From contig OX235272.1 of the NCBI GenBank assembly GCA_944472155.2, positions 15,174,354 to 15,238,353 on the forward strand: a stretch of DNA of 64,000 bases, written 5' to 3'. Source of the stretch: Trichobilharzia szidati. Lineage: Eukaryota; Platyhelminthes; Trematoda; Strigeidida; Schistosomatidae. Below the pieces are notes generated by a model that saw nothing but the letters and a program-made list of their open reading frames with translations, ran no database searches and was not told the origin of the DNA. Of the stretch, positions 42,070 to 53,900 are shown piece by piece; the stretch's first letter is position 1; every line of letters starts with the position of its first letter. Position numbers and translations under genes: made by a program.

Positions 42070-42510
42070 CGACATGGTAAAGAGTTGGAGAAACAGGTTG
42101 CAGACCTTCATCAACAACTGTCTTCGTTCTATACTGAAGATCAGATGGCCGGAAAGAACAAGAACCAACAAGAAACAAACTATGGGAAGAAACAAAACAA
42201 GAAGCAATCGCTCAACAAATATGCAGGAGAAAGTGGAGATGGATTGGACACTCACTCACTGGCTGAGGAGGCCACTCGCTGGGTGACATCGCGTGTCAGG
42301 CCATAGCTCGAGTGGAACCCGAAAGGGTAGCGGCGGCGAGTGGGACGTTAGTGCAAGGGTGACATGGAGGAGATCGTGTGAAGAGGAGCTGAAACAGTAT
42401 GGATTAACATGGATGCAAGTAAAAGGTACAGCAGAAGACAGAAGCAAGTGGAGACGTGCAGCTGAAGCCCTATGTTCCACTAGGAACCCAAGGAAACAAT
42501 AATAACACTA
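42070..42510 (+). mobile_element. RTE family A 3' portion
   Basis: It encodes [20 protein letters not shown] and RWPERTRTNKKQTMGRNKTR before stops, then [20 protein letters not shown] and the tail gaagccctatgttccactag with an (ATAA) end. Nearly the same as the 8.1-8.46 kb copy, so the same sub-lineage. Confidence 0.8.
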
Positions 42511-43439
42511 AAAAAGAGTTGGAGAAATTTATCTTCAAATACCTTCAAACACTTCAACTTTCAGGGGAATCAATCAGGCATGCTACTCCACAAAAAGTAA
42601 ACTAATGACCAGGTGCAGTCAAAAAGTATTTAGGCTTTTATGAAGGTGGAATTTGGTTCGTGCAAACATACTCAGAGCTTTTTCTAAAGTGAAAAGTTAG
42701 CCAAAGTTGGATTATCTCGAGGGAAGTCTAAGGGGAACCAAAATAAGAAACAAAGCGAATCGATAAAGTCTTTAACTGTCAGTTTCATTCACTCCTGGAA
42801 GAGCAGAACATTTCGGTGAATTTCAAAGGATAATCGGAATTAACAAGCGGAGAACAGACAACAGTGAAGCAAATACATCCGTGTCTTATCTTTCCAATTT
42901 GTTAACAGTTTTGCAAACAACTGGTATTAGCCAAATATGTCGTCTTTTGTACTAATTGGTACCTATGTTGCCTTTTAACCTAACAAGTTGTACAAATATT
43001 GAGTTTATGCTTATCATCCGTATGAAATTACTGGTTTCAAATATTATGCAGATGCAAGTTACGAAATATACAGTTCAAATAAACGAACCTTGTGTAGTAA
43101 TGGTATCTCCTACTCCGAATACTCAGATAGCTCTGTTACTCCTATACTTTAAGTGACACTATGCATCCTGATTAAGTTTGCATGTGCAATCAAAACATAC
43201 TTCGGATATCATGATAGGCACAGGCTTACAGAATTTCTAGATGCTTTACCTTGACTATCAGAAAGCCTGTGTTCATTATTTGGCCACTGAAGGTAACGAA
43301 CACCAGAAAGGATCCAAAGAAACCCACAAGCAAACATCAGTAGTTTACTAGCTAGAGATTTTTCAGAGTAATGCAGCACACTAACGCATTGAACTGTCGT
43401 TCTCTGTGAAGAAATCGATGAGAATACTCCGTGTAGTGA
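42511..43439. other. Intron sequence, unclassified
   Basis: Nothing firmly recognised. The stretch gcagtcaaaaagtatttagg at about 42,617 recalls the ends of mariner-type elements, but I found no matching inverted end and no transposase. Confidence 0.4.
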
Positions 43440-43547
43440 ATATTATTATTATTGTTATTGTTTCCTTTAATTCCTAGAGGAACATAGGGCTCCAGCCGTG
43501 CATCTCCATTGCGTTCGGTCCTCTGCTAGAGTTTTCACCTGGCTCCA
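43440..43547 (-). mobile_element. RTE family A 3' terminus
   Basis: Minus-strand terminal piece: CTGGAGCCAGGTGAAAACTC, AATGGAGATGCACGGCTGGA, GCCCTATGTTCCTCTAGGAA, followed by an ATAAT-type tail. Confidence 0.7.
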
Positions 43548-43740
43548 GCTTACTTATATAACTTTATTTTAGTTTCTACCCGATTAACGCATTCTACATT
43601 TACATTTCTAATGACACATCCATGGAAATATTCCTTTTATTGCTGAGAAAATTTACTACATATATGCAATTGTACAGCTTAAGAATGATATGGTCGAAAA
43701 GCGTAAATCTTCGCTAAACGCTTTTCCTGTTAAATAATAA
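43548..43740 (+). repeat. Unclassified repeat, copy 1
   Basis: Aligns with 44,695-44,905 through ggaaatattccttttattgc, gagaaaatttactacatat, gtacagcttaagaatgatat. Ends in a hairpin, gaaaagcg...cgcttttc. Joined directly to an RTE family A terminus. Family unknown. Confidence 0.6.
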
Positions 43741-43959
43741 ACCAGTTTGTACATGATGTGTTAAAGTAGACATCTGTAGAATTATGAAGTGGCTGGATAT
43801 CACTTGAAAGCTCAATGTGAATAATCTCTGATCAAACACTAAAGGGTATTTACTTTAGATAAGATTGTCAGACACCTGAATATAAAATCTCATTTTGGCA
43901 TTAATATGTAGTTATACAAAGAAACAACCTCTTTTACCTACCTGGGAAGCATTCGTTTC

Positions 43960-44600
43960 AACTACAGGTGGAACTGACGAGGATATCAAAACAGGGAGAA
44001 TTGGAAAAGCAAGATAAGCTTTCACTACTCTCAAGTCTGTGTGGAGGTCGACAGCACTCAGCATCAAAACGAAGATAAGATCCGGATTTTCAACTCCAAT
44101 GTGAAGTCAGTCAGTGCTACTATACGGATCAGAGACTTGCACTGCGCGTCATGAACAGCATCTCAAACAAACTACACACCTTCATTAACAGTTGTCTTCG
44201 CTCAATACCACTCAAGATCAGATGGCCAGCCAGAAAAGATCGGCAACAGAGATCTCTGGCAATGAGCGAACCAACTCAGCAGGAACCGATTGTGAAAGAA
44301 ATAGGCAGGCATGAAGAAATGGAGATGGATTGATTGGCTGGCTATCATACTCTGAGGAAACAAACCATCAAGTGAGTGACATCACTAGACAAGCCATTGC
44401 TCGAGTGTAACCCGACTGAAAGGGAAGCGGCGAGTTGTTCATCAGTGCAAGGGTGACATGGAGGAGGTCATGTGAAGAGGAGATGAAAACGTGTGGGCAG
44501 ACGTGGAGCCAGGTGAAAACTCTAGCAGAGAACCGAACGCAATGGAGATGCACGGCTGAAGCCCTATGTTCCTCTAGGAATTAAAGGAAATAATAATAAT
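43960..44600 (+). mobile_element. RTE family A 3' portion
   Basis: Plus-strand copy from the TGGTDEDIK region to the tail gaagccctatgttcctctag and (ATA)n. Frames broken. Shares small insertions with the minus-strand copy at 35.9-36.4 kb (for example SIPLKIRWPARKDRQQRSLA), so the two belong to one sub-lineage. Confidence 0.8.
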
Positions 44601-44694
44601 AATTAAATCTTCACCCCTTATTACCACTGTTGTTAACCTGACTAGTCCAATTTCGGTTGTATTCCATCCCATCCCTCCAATTACATTACGTCAA

Positions 44695-44905
44695 TCGACC
44701 TATATAATTTCGCTTTAGTTTCCACCCGGTTAATGCCTTCTACGTTACATAATTTGTTATCTGAAATTTACAATTCTAACGACACATCTTCGGAAATATT
44801 CCTTTTGTTGCTAAGAAAATTTATTACATATGCGCTATTGTACAGCTTGAGAATGATATCGCCGAAAAGAGTAACTTTTCGCTGAAAACCTTTTCTTTTA
44901 CATGA
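44695..44905 (+). repeat. Unclassified repeat, copy 2
   Basis: Second copy of the 43,548-43,740 repeat, in the same orientation, with ggaaatattccttttgttgc and gtacagcttgagaatgatat. The hairpin is partly kept. Also next to an RTE family A end. Confidence 0.6.
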
Positions 44906-45193
44906 CTCAATGGGAATTTTCAAGTTGCTTAATGTTTAACAACACCCTGCATCTCCATAGAACTACCAGTGAACTAATCCTATTGTCTGACGCCTAGTAT
45001 GACTACCTAGCTGCCTCAACCTTGGAGAAAGGAGCAGAGTTCGGACTCGTCTCCCAGGTGGTTGGTAGTCCCCAGTGGTCAGAACAACGAGTCAAATAAT
45101 CAAACACACATTTATGAAGGAATACATTACAAAAGCATAACGAAATACATAAATCTACAGGTGATTGATCAATTGACTGACTGAATGACTTAC

Positions 45194-45307
45194 ATTCGAA
45201 TGTTTCTCAGCAACTTTTTCAGAAACACATTCCTTCACATTAAAATCTCCTGTCGCTGAAGTACTGTCAACATCAACATCTGGAGGTGAATCACTGACGT
45301 CATCCAC
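45194..45307 (-). CDS. CLSPN: Claspin, duplicated N-terminal exon (copy 1)
   Basis: 114 nt, phase 0 at both ends, acceptor atcatttaag, donor GTAAGTCA. It encodes VDDVSDSPPDVDVDSTSATG and DFNVKECVSEKVAEKHSN. It differs from the exon at 41,409-41,522 at three bases, each an Ala/Val change. Flanking intron sequence is also related, so the duplication included more than the exon. Confidence 0.7.
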
Positions 45308-45589
45308 CTTAAATGATTATGTAAACAATAAAAAAACACAATAAGGCTAACGCAATACTATGACTAACGCATCAACACTGGACATTGTATAGATATGTGC
45401 ACTAATGGTAGTAATTAAAATAAAAACCAACAAGGAGTTGACCAGTAGTAAGTATGAAAACTAGGTCATATGTGATTTACAATAAGTGATATTTTAAATT
45501 CCTGGATAGAGAAAAGTTGGATAAACATCTATAGTTTAAAATGTCTTCAGATACCTTCACCTACGTCATTTTTGAAGGAAATCAGCCTT

Positions 45590-46215
45590 GATGGCTTACA
45601 AAAAGTATATCCGTAAGCATACGGTTGGCCATCTCCCATTTAAAGTGGTATAATGGGGTGACCAATATTGAGTTTAGGCGCCAAGTGCTAGGTAAAGAGG
45701 GGAAATCAATAGACAAGGCTGTGAAGTTACATCGACTGAGATGGTTAGGACATGTGTTACGCATGCCTAGCCTGGCCATCGCCTTCCTCGACGGGCAATG
45801 TTAGCTGACATAGGATCAGGCTGGAAAAGAGATAGTGGTGGTCAAACCAAAACATGGCACCATCACTCAATGAAATCCACAAGAGTTATTTTAAGCCAGC
45901 CACATAGGGAGATGCAGACATCCTGGTTGGGATCCTCGGGAAGGTAGAAACCAATAGCCAGAGACAATTGGTGATATGGCTTCAAATTGTTCACAATGGC
46001 GCAGATGCATCCACTCCTTGTGACTTATAATATCCAATGAAACTATATTGTTCTTTGATATTACTATTCTTTTTGCCTCATATCTCTTTACTGTCACTAC
46101 TTTGCATTTCCGTTTACTTTCTTCTCCTGCTTTGTGTGCTACATGGAGTGTGGCGACTTGAACTGCTGCACATTGATGCAAAGTTCTATGTTGAAACCAG
46201 TCAGTCACCGTTGGC
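45590..46215 (+). mobile_element. RTE family B tail
   Basis: It encodes KWYNGVTNIEFRRQVLGKEG and HRLRWLGHVLRMPSLAIAFL in broken frames, then the 3' UTR ending gtgtggcgacttgaactgctg. 5'-truncated. Confidence 0.75.
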
Positions 46216-47058
46216 CATTGGGTTTTATTAGCTTTTATTCGCATTACACAGCTCTAAAATAAGACAAAAAATTTAAACCTGGAAGTAGAATATCTCATTG
46301 TAATATATATCATACTTCTTTTATCCTATGGATTTAGATGAGATTCTTCGATTCAAAAATTTAAAAATGGACAACACAGAAGCTATAGGAGTATTCATAA
46401 GGAGTGTGAAAATACAATGAGGAAAGCGAGAAAATAAAACACTATCCTGTGACTAATAGCCCATTTCTTGACTATCCACATTAAATTATTAGTATACCCT
46501 ATCATATCTCACTAACACAACCCAATTATCAGCAAACTGAACCAAATATTTTTTTAAAGGTATTATATACTGCAGTTGATATCAGTAATTTGGAGACGTC
46601 TAACATCAACTAGTACTGCTCGCTAGCCAGATCGAAGTTATTTAGACATCCGATGGCCATTTTGCTGGTCTCAGGCCGAGTTTATTAGTGGTATACTCGT
46701 TACACTCGGCTGAGGAAGCCTGAATACTTCAAACCAACCAAACCTATGCTAGCCACTTGGACGAAGCGACAATTATTACGCGGAATTTAATTTATAATTC
46801 TAACTATTCCTGTCTTTTTAAGATGAATATCATCCTCACACAAATATTTGAAACATGAAGATATACAGATGTTATCGACATAAGAACATATCACAGCTGT
46901 CACAATATATTTGTACACCAAATAATGAGCAGTATGAAGGATGACTGAAAATGGAAACAGTGAAGTCAGAAATTACCAGAGCATAGAGAGCACAGAGAGG
47001 AAATAAGGAAAATAACATATGAAGATTAAAAATACAGTTTTTGAGTCATTGTACTTAC
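46216..47058. other. Intron sequence, nothing recognised
   Basis: No repeat, exon or coding frame that I can support. Confidence 0.45.
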
Positions 47059-47169
47059 ATCAGAATGTTTCTCTGGAACTTCAAGAGCTGTAAACCCATC
47101 CACGTCAGCAGCTGATGTCGCTGAACAATCGTCCTCGACTGCAGAAGATGAATCACCTGAATGCTCCAC
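47059..47169 (-). CDS. CLSPN: Claspin, first recognised exon
   Basis: 111 nt (37 codons), phase 0 at both ends, acceptor gtatttcgtcag, donor GTAAGTAC. It encodes VEHSGDSSSAVEDDCSATSA and ADVDGFTALEVPEKHSD. Length, phase, the initial V and the final EKHSD/N match the duplicated exons at 45.2 and 41.4 kb, so this looks like an older member of the same exon family. The exon that should precede it, ending in phase 0, was not found. Confidence 0.65.
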
Positions 47170-50100
47170 CTGACGAAATACAAAATGATGAGAGCACACT
47201 AGTATTAAGACTGCTTAAAAGTGATGTTAAATGAACCTCAAAACTATTCCACATAAATCAGTGGAAATTGATGAATTTGAAAAGTCTTCGGTTAACAATT
47301 TTCCAGTAACATCCTATTCAATGCTTCCAAATTTATACATGACAAATAATACTTTCACTTCAAGAAAAATGGACCGTTTTTGGGAAAAGCAGATTCTTAT
47401 GATAACAACTGCGTAGCAGAATTAGCCTTCACTCAACAACTCTCTGGCTTATAGCCTGATACATGAAACATCTACTCAGACTAGAGTGTATTTTCTTGCA
47501 TAAGATTTTGTAAAATAACCCATAGCCACACACACACTGATTTAAAGATATTTCATTTCTAACATAAGAAGTGTGGCCTAACAACCAACATGTTGGCTTA
47601 GGTGCCGATATCAATACACGGACTAGAATTGTTGTGCAACAGACTAAGTTACCACACCGTAGACATAATGTGAAGGTAGGAATTGGTAGAAATGATACTA
47701 TCCGGGTTCCAAAAGGATTGCGATAAAAAGCAATGATTCCATACTGCAAGAAGGATGAGAGTGAAAAATTCCAAGAAACACTGCATATCTCCTAGATTTT
47801 AGGCGTTTATTTAGGTTATTTCATTGAATACACCTGATGAAGTGACACTGATGGGTGACGACAAACGCATCGCTAAAACCTCAATATATTAATTTTCCAC
47901 AGGCGCCTAATGCCTTCTGAAAGCGTGTCTAACTATCAGGATTATGCTGCTTCAGTACTCCAAGTTGACTTATAGATATTGTGGAGTAGTCCATATTTTG
48001 AGATGGTATAGTTTTTATCCAGTCATTATGTGCAGTAGTGAAGTGCTTTATTTCACCCATCAGGATGTTATTCTTCAAGAACGAAGACTTTCCAACTAGA
48101 AAACGCATAAGGCTAGTATGCTGAGTTTCGTACACACAAATATCAACATACTGCTCCATTATGCCTGTATTTTAATGCTTTATTCTCTCGGTTAGGAAGT
48201 GTCGCAGTGTCCCCAAAGTATCTGACTGATGTCATGAGCAATGGAGCAGTCCTTGAGCAGGGTATACAGAATTAACGGTCAAAAATTCATGACAATATGG
48301 TGCAACAACAAGTATGTTTGCCCATAACATCGTTATCCTATGTTTGTTGATATCTTTTGTGCCTCTAGAAGTGTGGTGAACTGAATTAATGCACCTTTGT
48401 GCGAGGCTTCAGCTTCATTTACCTGCTTTGTCAGATTAGTGAACGTGAACACTATTGTAGTTGGGGTTATGCAAACAGAAGTATAAGATTGTGCGCCTCA
48501 TGAAGCAACAAGGATAAGCAGCACACGGATAGCATGGCCAAGGAACTTTAATACGAGCAGACATAATTACAAAGCTAAAATGTGATACCGTGTAGGTAGA
48601 CGAACACTCAACAACCTGAATGAGTTGGCTCACCGGCGGTGTTATGTATAGTAAGAAGATTCAAAAGGGTTGTATCTGTTTATAACACTGCGAAAACAAG
48701 TGTGACTTCGAGAATACTACGTAAAACTTATCAATAAGTTATCAACAAGTACAAATACTTTCAAAACATAAATGAGTATTCAAATATCCCACCATCTGTT
48801 GGAAAACAAACCATGCGCTTCGTTCTTAAATTGCCACTTTTAGCAAAGTAAAACGGTAATACGAACAACACAGTAACAGTACATAACTGGAATTCAGACG
48901 CATAACTGTCCTACCAGATGCTAAACTACTATCTCCCATTTTCCTCATGAAGTGAAATTTCTATATAACCAACCACTTTTATAGTTCGACTCGAAAGATG
49001 TTTGAGTCAAGTGGGAATGAAGAGTTTGCCGGTTAGGCTGAATACTAATTAGTAAATGAGGATCTAGAACAGTTCCTTCGGACTAGTGTATACAGTTCAG
49101 ACTTAGGCGGGACAAGATTGATTTTCAGGTGATAATCGAAGAAGGATTAACGTAATGGGCGTAATAACTAAAGTCTTAGGTTTGTAGCGCCACTATAACA
49201 ACTCTCATTGAACAATCATAAAACTGATTCATATACGCATATTATACATCTACAGAAACTAAATTTACACATACCTGGTAATATTTGCTACTGTATTATT
49301 GAACATTACTTGTCGTCCGTTACATATATATTTTCCATAGTTATATACTTTTTCGTGCGTTTCGTGCTTCTCGAAATTTGGTTTCGTTAACAGTACATCC
49401 TTTCATGTTTTCGCTTATGCTTCTCGATACACAGTTGTTTACAACGTTAGCACATCATAGAACATGGAAAAGTGGGTGCATTATAGTATTTCAATTGGAA
49501 TTATATGTAGTACACTACAGGTTCCACTGTCCAACAGAAGTTACGTGAGTCTCAGGTAAAACAGACCATCACGAGAACGAGTCAGCTATTTCTTGATATT
49601 AGACAGCGAAACTTGACTCGTCCATCGCTTGTCACACTTCTGGAAATGAAAAAGATATTTAGCTTCATTGGTGCAGAATTAATGACTCATCGTTTCCGTG
49701 GATTCCTGAGAAATAGTGTTGTGCTAACCATTTCACTCCACTCAAACATATGGAACCGTAGAATATTTAGAAGCAGCTTTGCCCTAGGTGACTTAGTTTC
49801 ATCATAGGCATGCTGATGGATGCAATTTGGAGTAGCATCATTGTCTCTTCGATGGACTTCAGGGGCATAAAAGAAGTTCAAAAAATCAATCGAACTTCAG
49901 CCTCCTCACCTTCAGCGACCAGTTAACTTATCTGTGCAGATTGAAACCCATGGTGAATCGAATTCAGTATTGGCTCCACCCCTTCTTGTCTTATATGTCA
50001 TCCTATACTTTCCGCCCTCCCACCAAATAGAATTGCTACTTTGAAATCTATCCATTCAAGTCTTTACTTTTTATCTTCAAAATCATTTCCCAATGAATCC

Positions 50101-50321
50101 TAGCTAGCCAATTCCTGACGCGTTACCTTCATCATGACTTTTTCCTGCGAACTCCTTCGAAACAATTGTTCTAGATCAGTGATGCTGATTCTTACCTACA
50201 GCCATGCTAACCAATTGCAAGTTGAACTAAAACTGTCTTTCGCATGCATAACAGACACTATAGGTCAATCAATTTGAGAAATCTTTAGTATGAACAGACG
50301 ATTACCGAAATGCTGCCGTCT
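47170..50321. other. Unassigned sequence upstream of the claspin exons
   Basis: It should hold earlier claspin exons or the promoter if the gene starts here. I checked minus-strand candidates with GTAAGA or GTATGT donors near 49.27 and 50.2 kb; neither gave a convincing exon in the right phase. ORFs near 47.25, 47.95 and 49.65 kb have no recognisable family. Confidence 0.4.
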
Positions 50322-50690
50322 AAATAAATAAATAAATAAATTTATTCTCATAGTACAGTACATGAGGGACGCCAGTTTACAGGCATCATCAAATTGTTAC
50401 AGAAATAGAACCATATAATTCAATCACAATTTACAGGCAGTAGCAAGATATGCTTTACATGTTCGCTGGAGATTATACATACACTTGATAAATGTTAATC
50501 CCAGTAGTATAAGACAGCCTTTTCACTTATATACAATGATTTCTGTGCTAAGTTGGAAAAATCTGCTAGATTTTCAGTGAGTGCAACACAACAGGAAATA
50601 CAGGAGTATTGTCTTCGCATTAACAAAAAACCAGGTCTTTGGTGGATGGATTATAAGTGCCTGGGAAAAAAATAAAGCTTGAAGTAAATA
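50322..50690 (-). mobile_element. Non-LTR element 3' end with TTTA tail
   Basis: On the minus strand it ends ...TGCCTGTAAACTGGCGTCCC, TCATGTACTGTACTATGAGA, ATAAATTTATTTATTTA. The same unit, including the internal aaataaagcttgaagt block, occurs at 63,379-63,790. No coding part is retained. Confidence 0.6.
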
Positions 50691-50904
50691 TTCATACATA
50701 ACTTTGTTGTGTGCAGAGTCCTCGAATTATAGTTCATTGATGTGTTATTTTGAAATCAGTGATGTGTTTATCTCATTTGATCTTCAATGTCATTGTTGCA
50801 AGTACATAAGCTTCGGACGCATTAATTAATGGATTTCTACTGCTTGTGGGTATTTTCTTAGCGTTAAGAAGGTTTATGAGTCATTCTTACACCTTGCACA
50901 ATAT

Positions 50905-53900
50905 TTGAGTATGTTTTATATGTGGTTCATCTACGTTAAATGCAAGATAGGACTGGTTTGAACAACAACAGAATAAGTATCCCTAACTTATTACTAGATG
51001 GAGACCCACAGGAGATATGTCAGTTATTCAGCTCCCACTTTTCTAGCTACTTTACTAACGAAGAAACAGTAGTTGGTCTTGATGTTCCGATAATACCATA
51101 TCACTTTTTGGGTAATATAACATTTACCCAACAAAAGATTTCCTCCTCTATAGCATCCCTCCGGACATCATATAAAGCTGGACCTGATGGAATTCCATCT
51201 ATCTTGTTGAAAAGAGGTGGTGAGGACATACCCATTATCCTCCTAAAGTTTTTCAATCTGTCCTTAAATAATGGCAGTTACCCTGAGTGCTGGAAGCTGT
51301 CGTTTATAACCCCTAGGCACAAACTAGGACCAACTTCTAATATCGAAAACTACCGACCGATCAGTATCACGTCAGTAGTTTCTAGGGTTATGGAAAAAGT
51401 TATAGGGCAAGATATTGCTTCATACCTCCACCTTCACAAATTGTTTACTCCAGCACAACACGGCTTCTTGAAAAGTCGATCATGCTCCACCTGCCTACTT
51501 GACTACTTTGATGATGTTACCGCTAAGCGAGATCATGGTTTGCTTGTCACAACCCTCTTCTTTGACTTCAAAAAAGCCTTTGATAAAGTCCCACACAAGA
51601 GACTAATCCTTAAGCTGAAGTCGTACGGGTTCCAGGACCCCTTGTTATCCTGGCTCATTTCTTTCTTGGAAGATCGTTCCCAAGTTGTGAAATTTGCAAA
51701 TAGTTACTCGTCACCCAGACCCATACGAATTGGAGTAATTCAGGGTAGTGTACTAGGTCCATTGCTTTTCGTAATCTACATTAACGACATCTGCAGCGTA
51801 ATCAAGCATGGTACCCCATACCTCTTTGTTGACGACTTAAAGATTGTATACAGCTTCCCCCATTCTACACTGAACGAGAGATTCACACATATTCAAGATG
51901 ATCTGGATAGGTTACATAACTGGAGCACTGGTTGGCAACTGCCATTCAATTCTGATGAATGTGGTGCCTTATATTTCAATAACTCCCACCCGAATTTCAG
52001 GTTACACCTAGGTGACTCCTCTCTCCAAACCCTCAATTCCATAAAAGACCTGGGAGTTACCTACTCACAGAACTTAACATTCAGTCAGTATGCAAAAGCA
52101 CTTGTTTCTAAATGCCAAAGACTCACAGGCTTGTTACATCGAAAAATGTACACAACTGAGGCTAAAGTCCTTTTATACAAAGTCATGGTTCGCCCAGTAA
52201 TTGAATACTGCACAATTGTCTTCGGTTTCATGAATGGGTATGACAGGGTTCGTATTGAAAATATTCAGCGAAGTTTTACACGACGCCTATTACACAAACA
52301 TGAAGGACTGACTTACGCGGATAGGTGCAAAATAAACGGACTTCAGTCACTTTGGTTAAGGCGCCTGAAACTCAACCTTACATTCCTTTTTCGCCTTTTA
52401 CACGGCTACCTCAAAAGCAGTAATCCAATAGCTTTCAATAATTTAACCATATATACTCTTAGAAATCATGAAAATACTGTATGCATAACCCGGTACCGGA
52501 CAAAACTGCGATCACGTTTCTTCAAAATACAGTACAGTGCATTACGGAACGAACTTCCACTTAATGTACGTAGTTGCCGATCTCCCACTGAATTCCAGCG
52601 TCTCCTTAACGAGTTCTTGTCAACAAAAGAGCTTCGGTCTACTTATCCATACTTTACCCATATGGGCTGTTCATCTAACTTTGGTACTACAGACCCCAGT
52701 GCAATACCCCCAATTTGAGGAAACTCATTTGCCCCAGCAACAGTACCGCACCTAAAACGTGATAAAACCAACCCAATTTCTCCCACATGCCTTGATCTAA
52801 GGTTCGGTTATCCAGCTTATTGGAGATCTTATCAATATTTCATCAATCGGGTTTATAAACTCATAAGACTATCTATAATTATCATGGACGTATAATCCCA
52901 AATTAGTTGTGATAGTTCTTCCATAATATAAGCAAACTGGTACTTTGTAATGTCTAAAGCATGCCATATGAAAAGTGGCCAGGAAAACCTAGCAATAACA
53001 AACTCAGCCAACCAACCATTTTCCCCAAGCTCATTTGACCTAACCTTATCTTTAATCGTATCACTATCCACTACACTCTACTCCGTAGATTATGACTTAA
53101 TTTGCCCCAGTACTGAAAACTCTTCTACCTTCTACTTTTAAAGATGTTCCAACTACTAACTGCGCAGTAACCGTTTGACTAACTCACTGATTTTCTCTTC
53201 ACTGTAATCTTCAATAAGTTCGTCAGTATAATTATTTCCATAAACAATTACATTAGCAACCATATCTTTAAATATTTTACATATATGCTTATATTATTAG
53301 CACTATTTTTGAGTTGAAATGACTATCTTCAGTCAACACCTACCCATTTTCATATAATTTTCTGAAAAATTCATAATGTTGAAATTATGTAGTATTTCTC
53401 CATTATATAATTGATGGGTCACTTTGCAATGTGTAACGCACACCATATAAAATCGGTCGTGAAAATTTAGCATAACAAGTTCTGCTAACCAGTTGCCTTA
53501 CTCAGGACCACTTTACATAACTTCATCACTAATTGTTCCACTACTCATATCACTGCTAAATAGAATATAACTTACTTGCTCTAATATTAGCTATTTTTAT
53601 CCTTCATAACTCTTAAGGGAAACCTAATTTCTGAGTCTTTTGTAGTAATCCACTTGTTCACTAGTATGATGATAATACTGCTAACAATGTACTCTGGTAT
53701 TATTGTGCCATGTGACCTAATGGGAAGCACTTGTCATGAAAGCTGTTAATGTGCAGCATACTGTGTGATTGGGACGGAGTCAAAGCAATCCAACATTACA
53801 ACTGCAGTCATTGTAAAAGGTCTCAGAGCTTGATGTCAAAAAGGAGGGAGGGTGGCGCATGCTGATCAGCAGATTTGGTAGTGGTCACAAATGTGAATCG

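Noticed and set aside
42606..42640. A mariner-type inverted terminal repeat
   Set aside because: No matching inverted end and no transposase-like sequence was found nearby.
47829..47870. A hammerhead motif (ctgatgaagtgacactgatggg...gacaaac)
   Set aside because: The sequence between the core halves does not form a stem II and the GAAA box reads CAAA.
49687..49881. A 64-residue minus-strand protein (HRRDNDATPNCIHQHAYDET)
   Set aside because: No splice context or recognisable family; composition alone does not support a gene.
49170..50260. Minus-strand first exons of claspin near 49.27 and 50.2 kb
   Set aside because: Each has a donor-like site after an ATG, but the resulting phase (2 or 1) does not fit the exon at 47,169, which needs phase 0.
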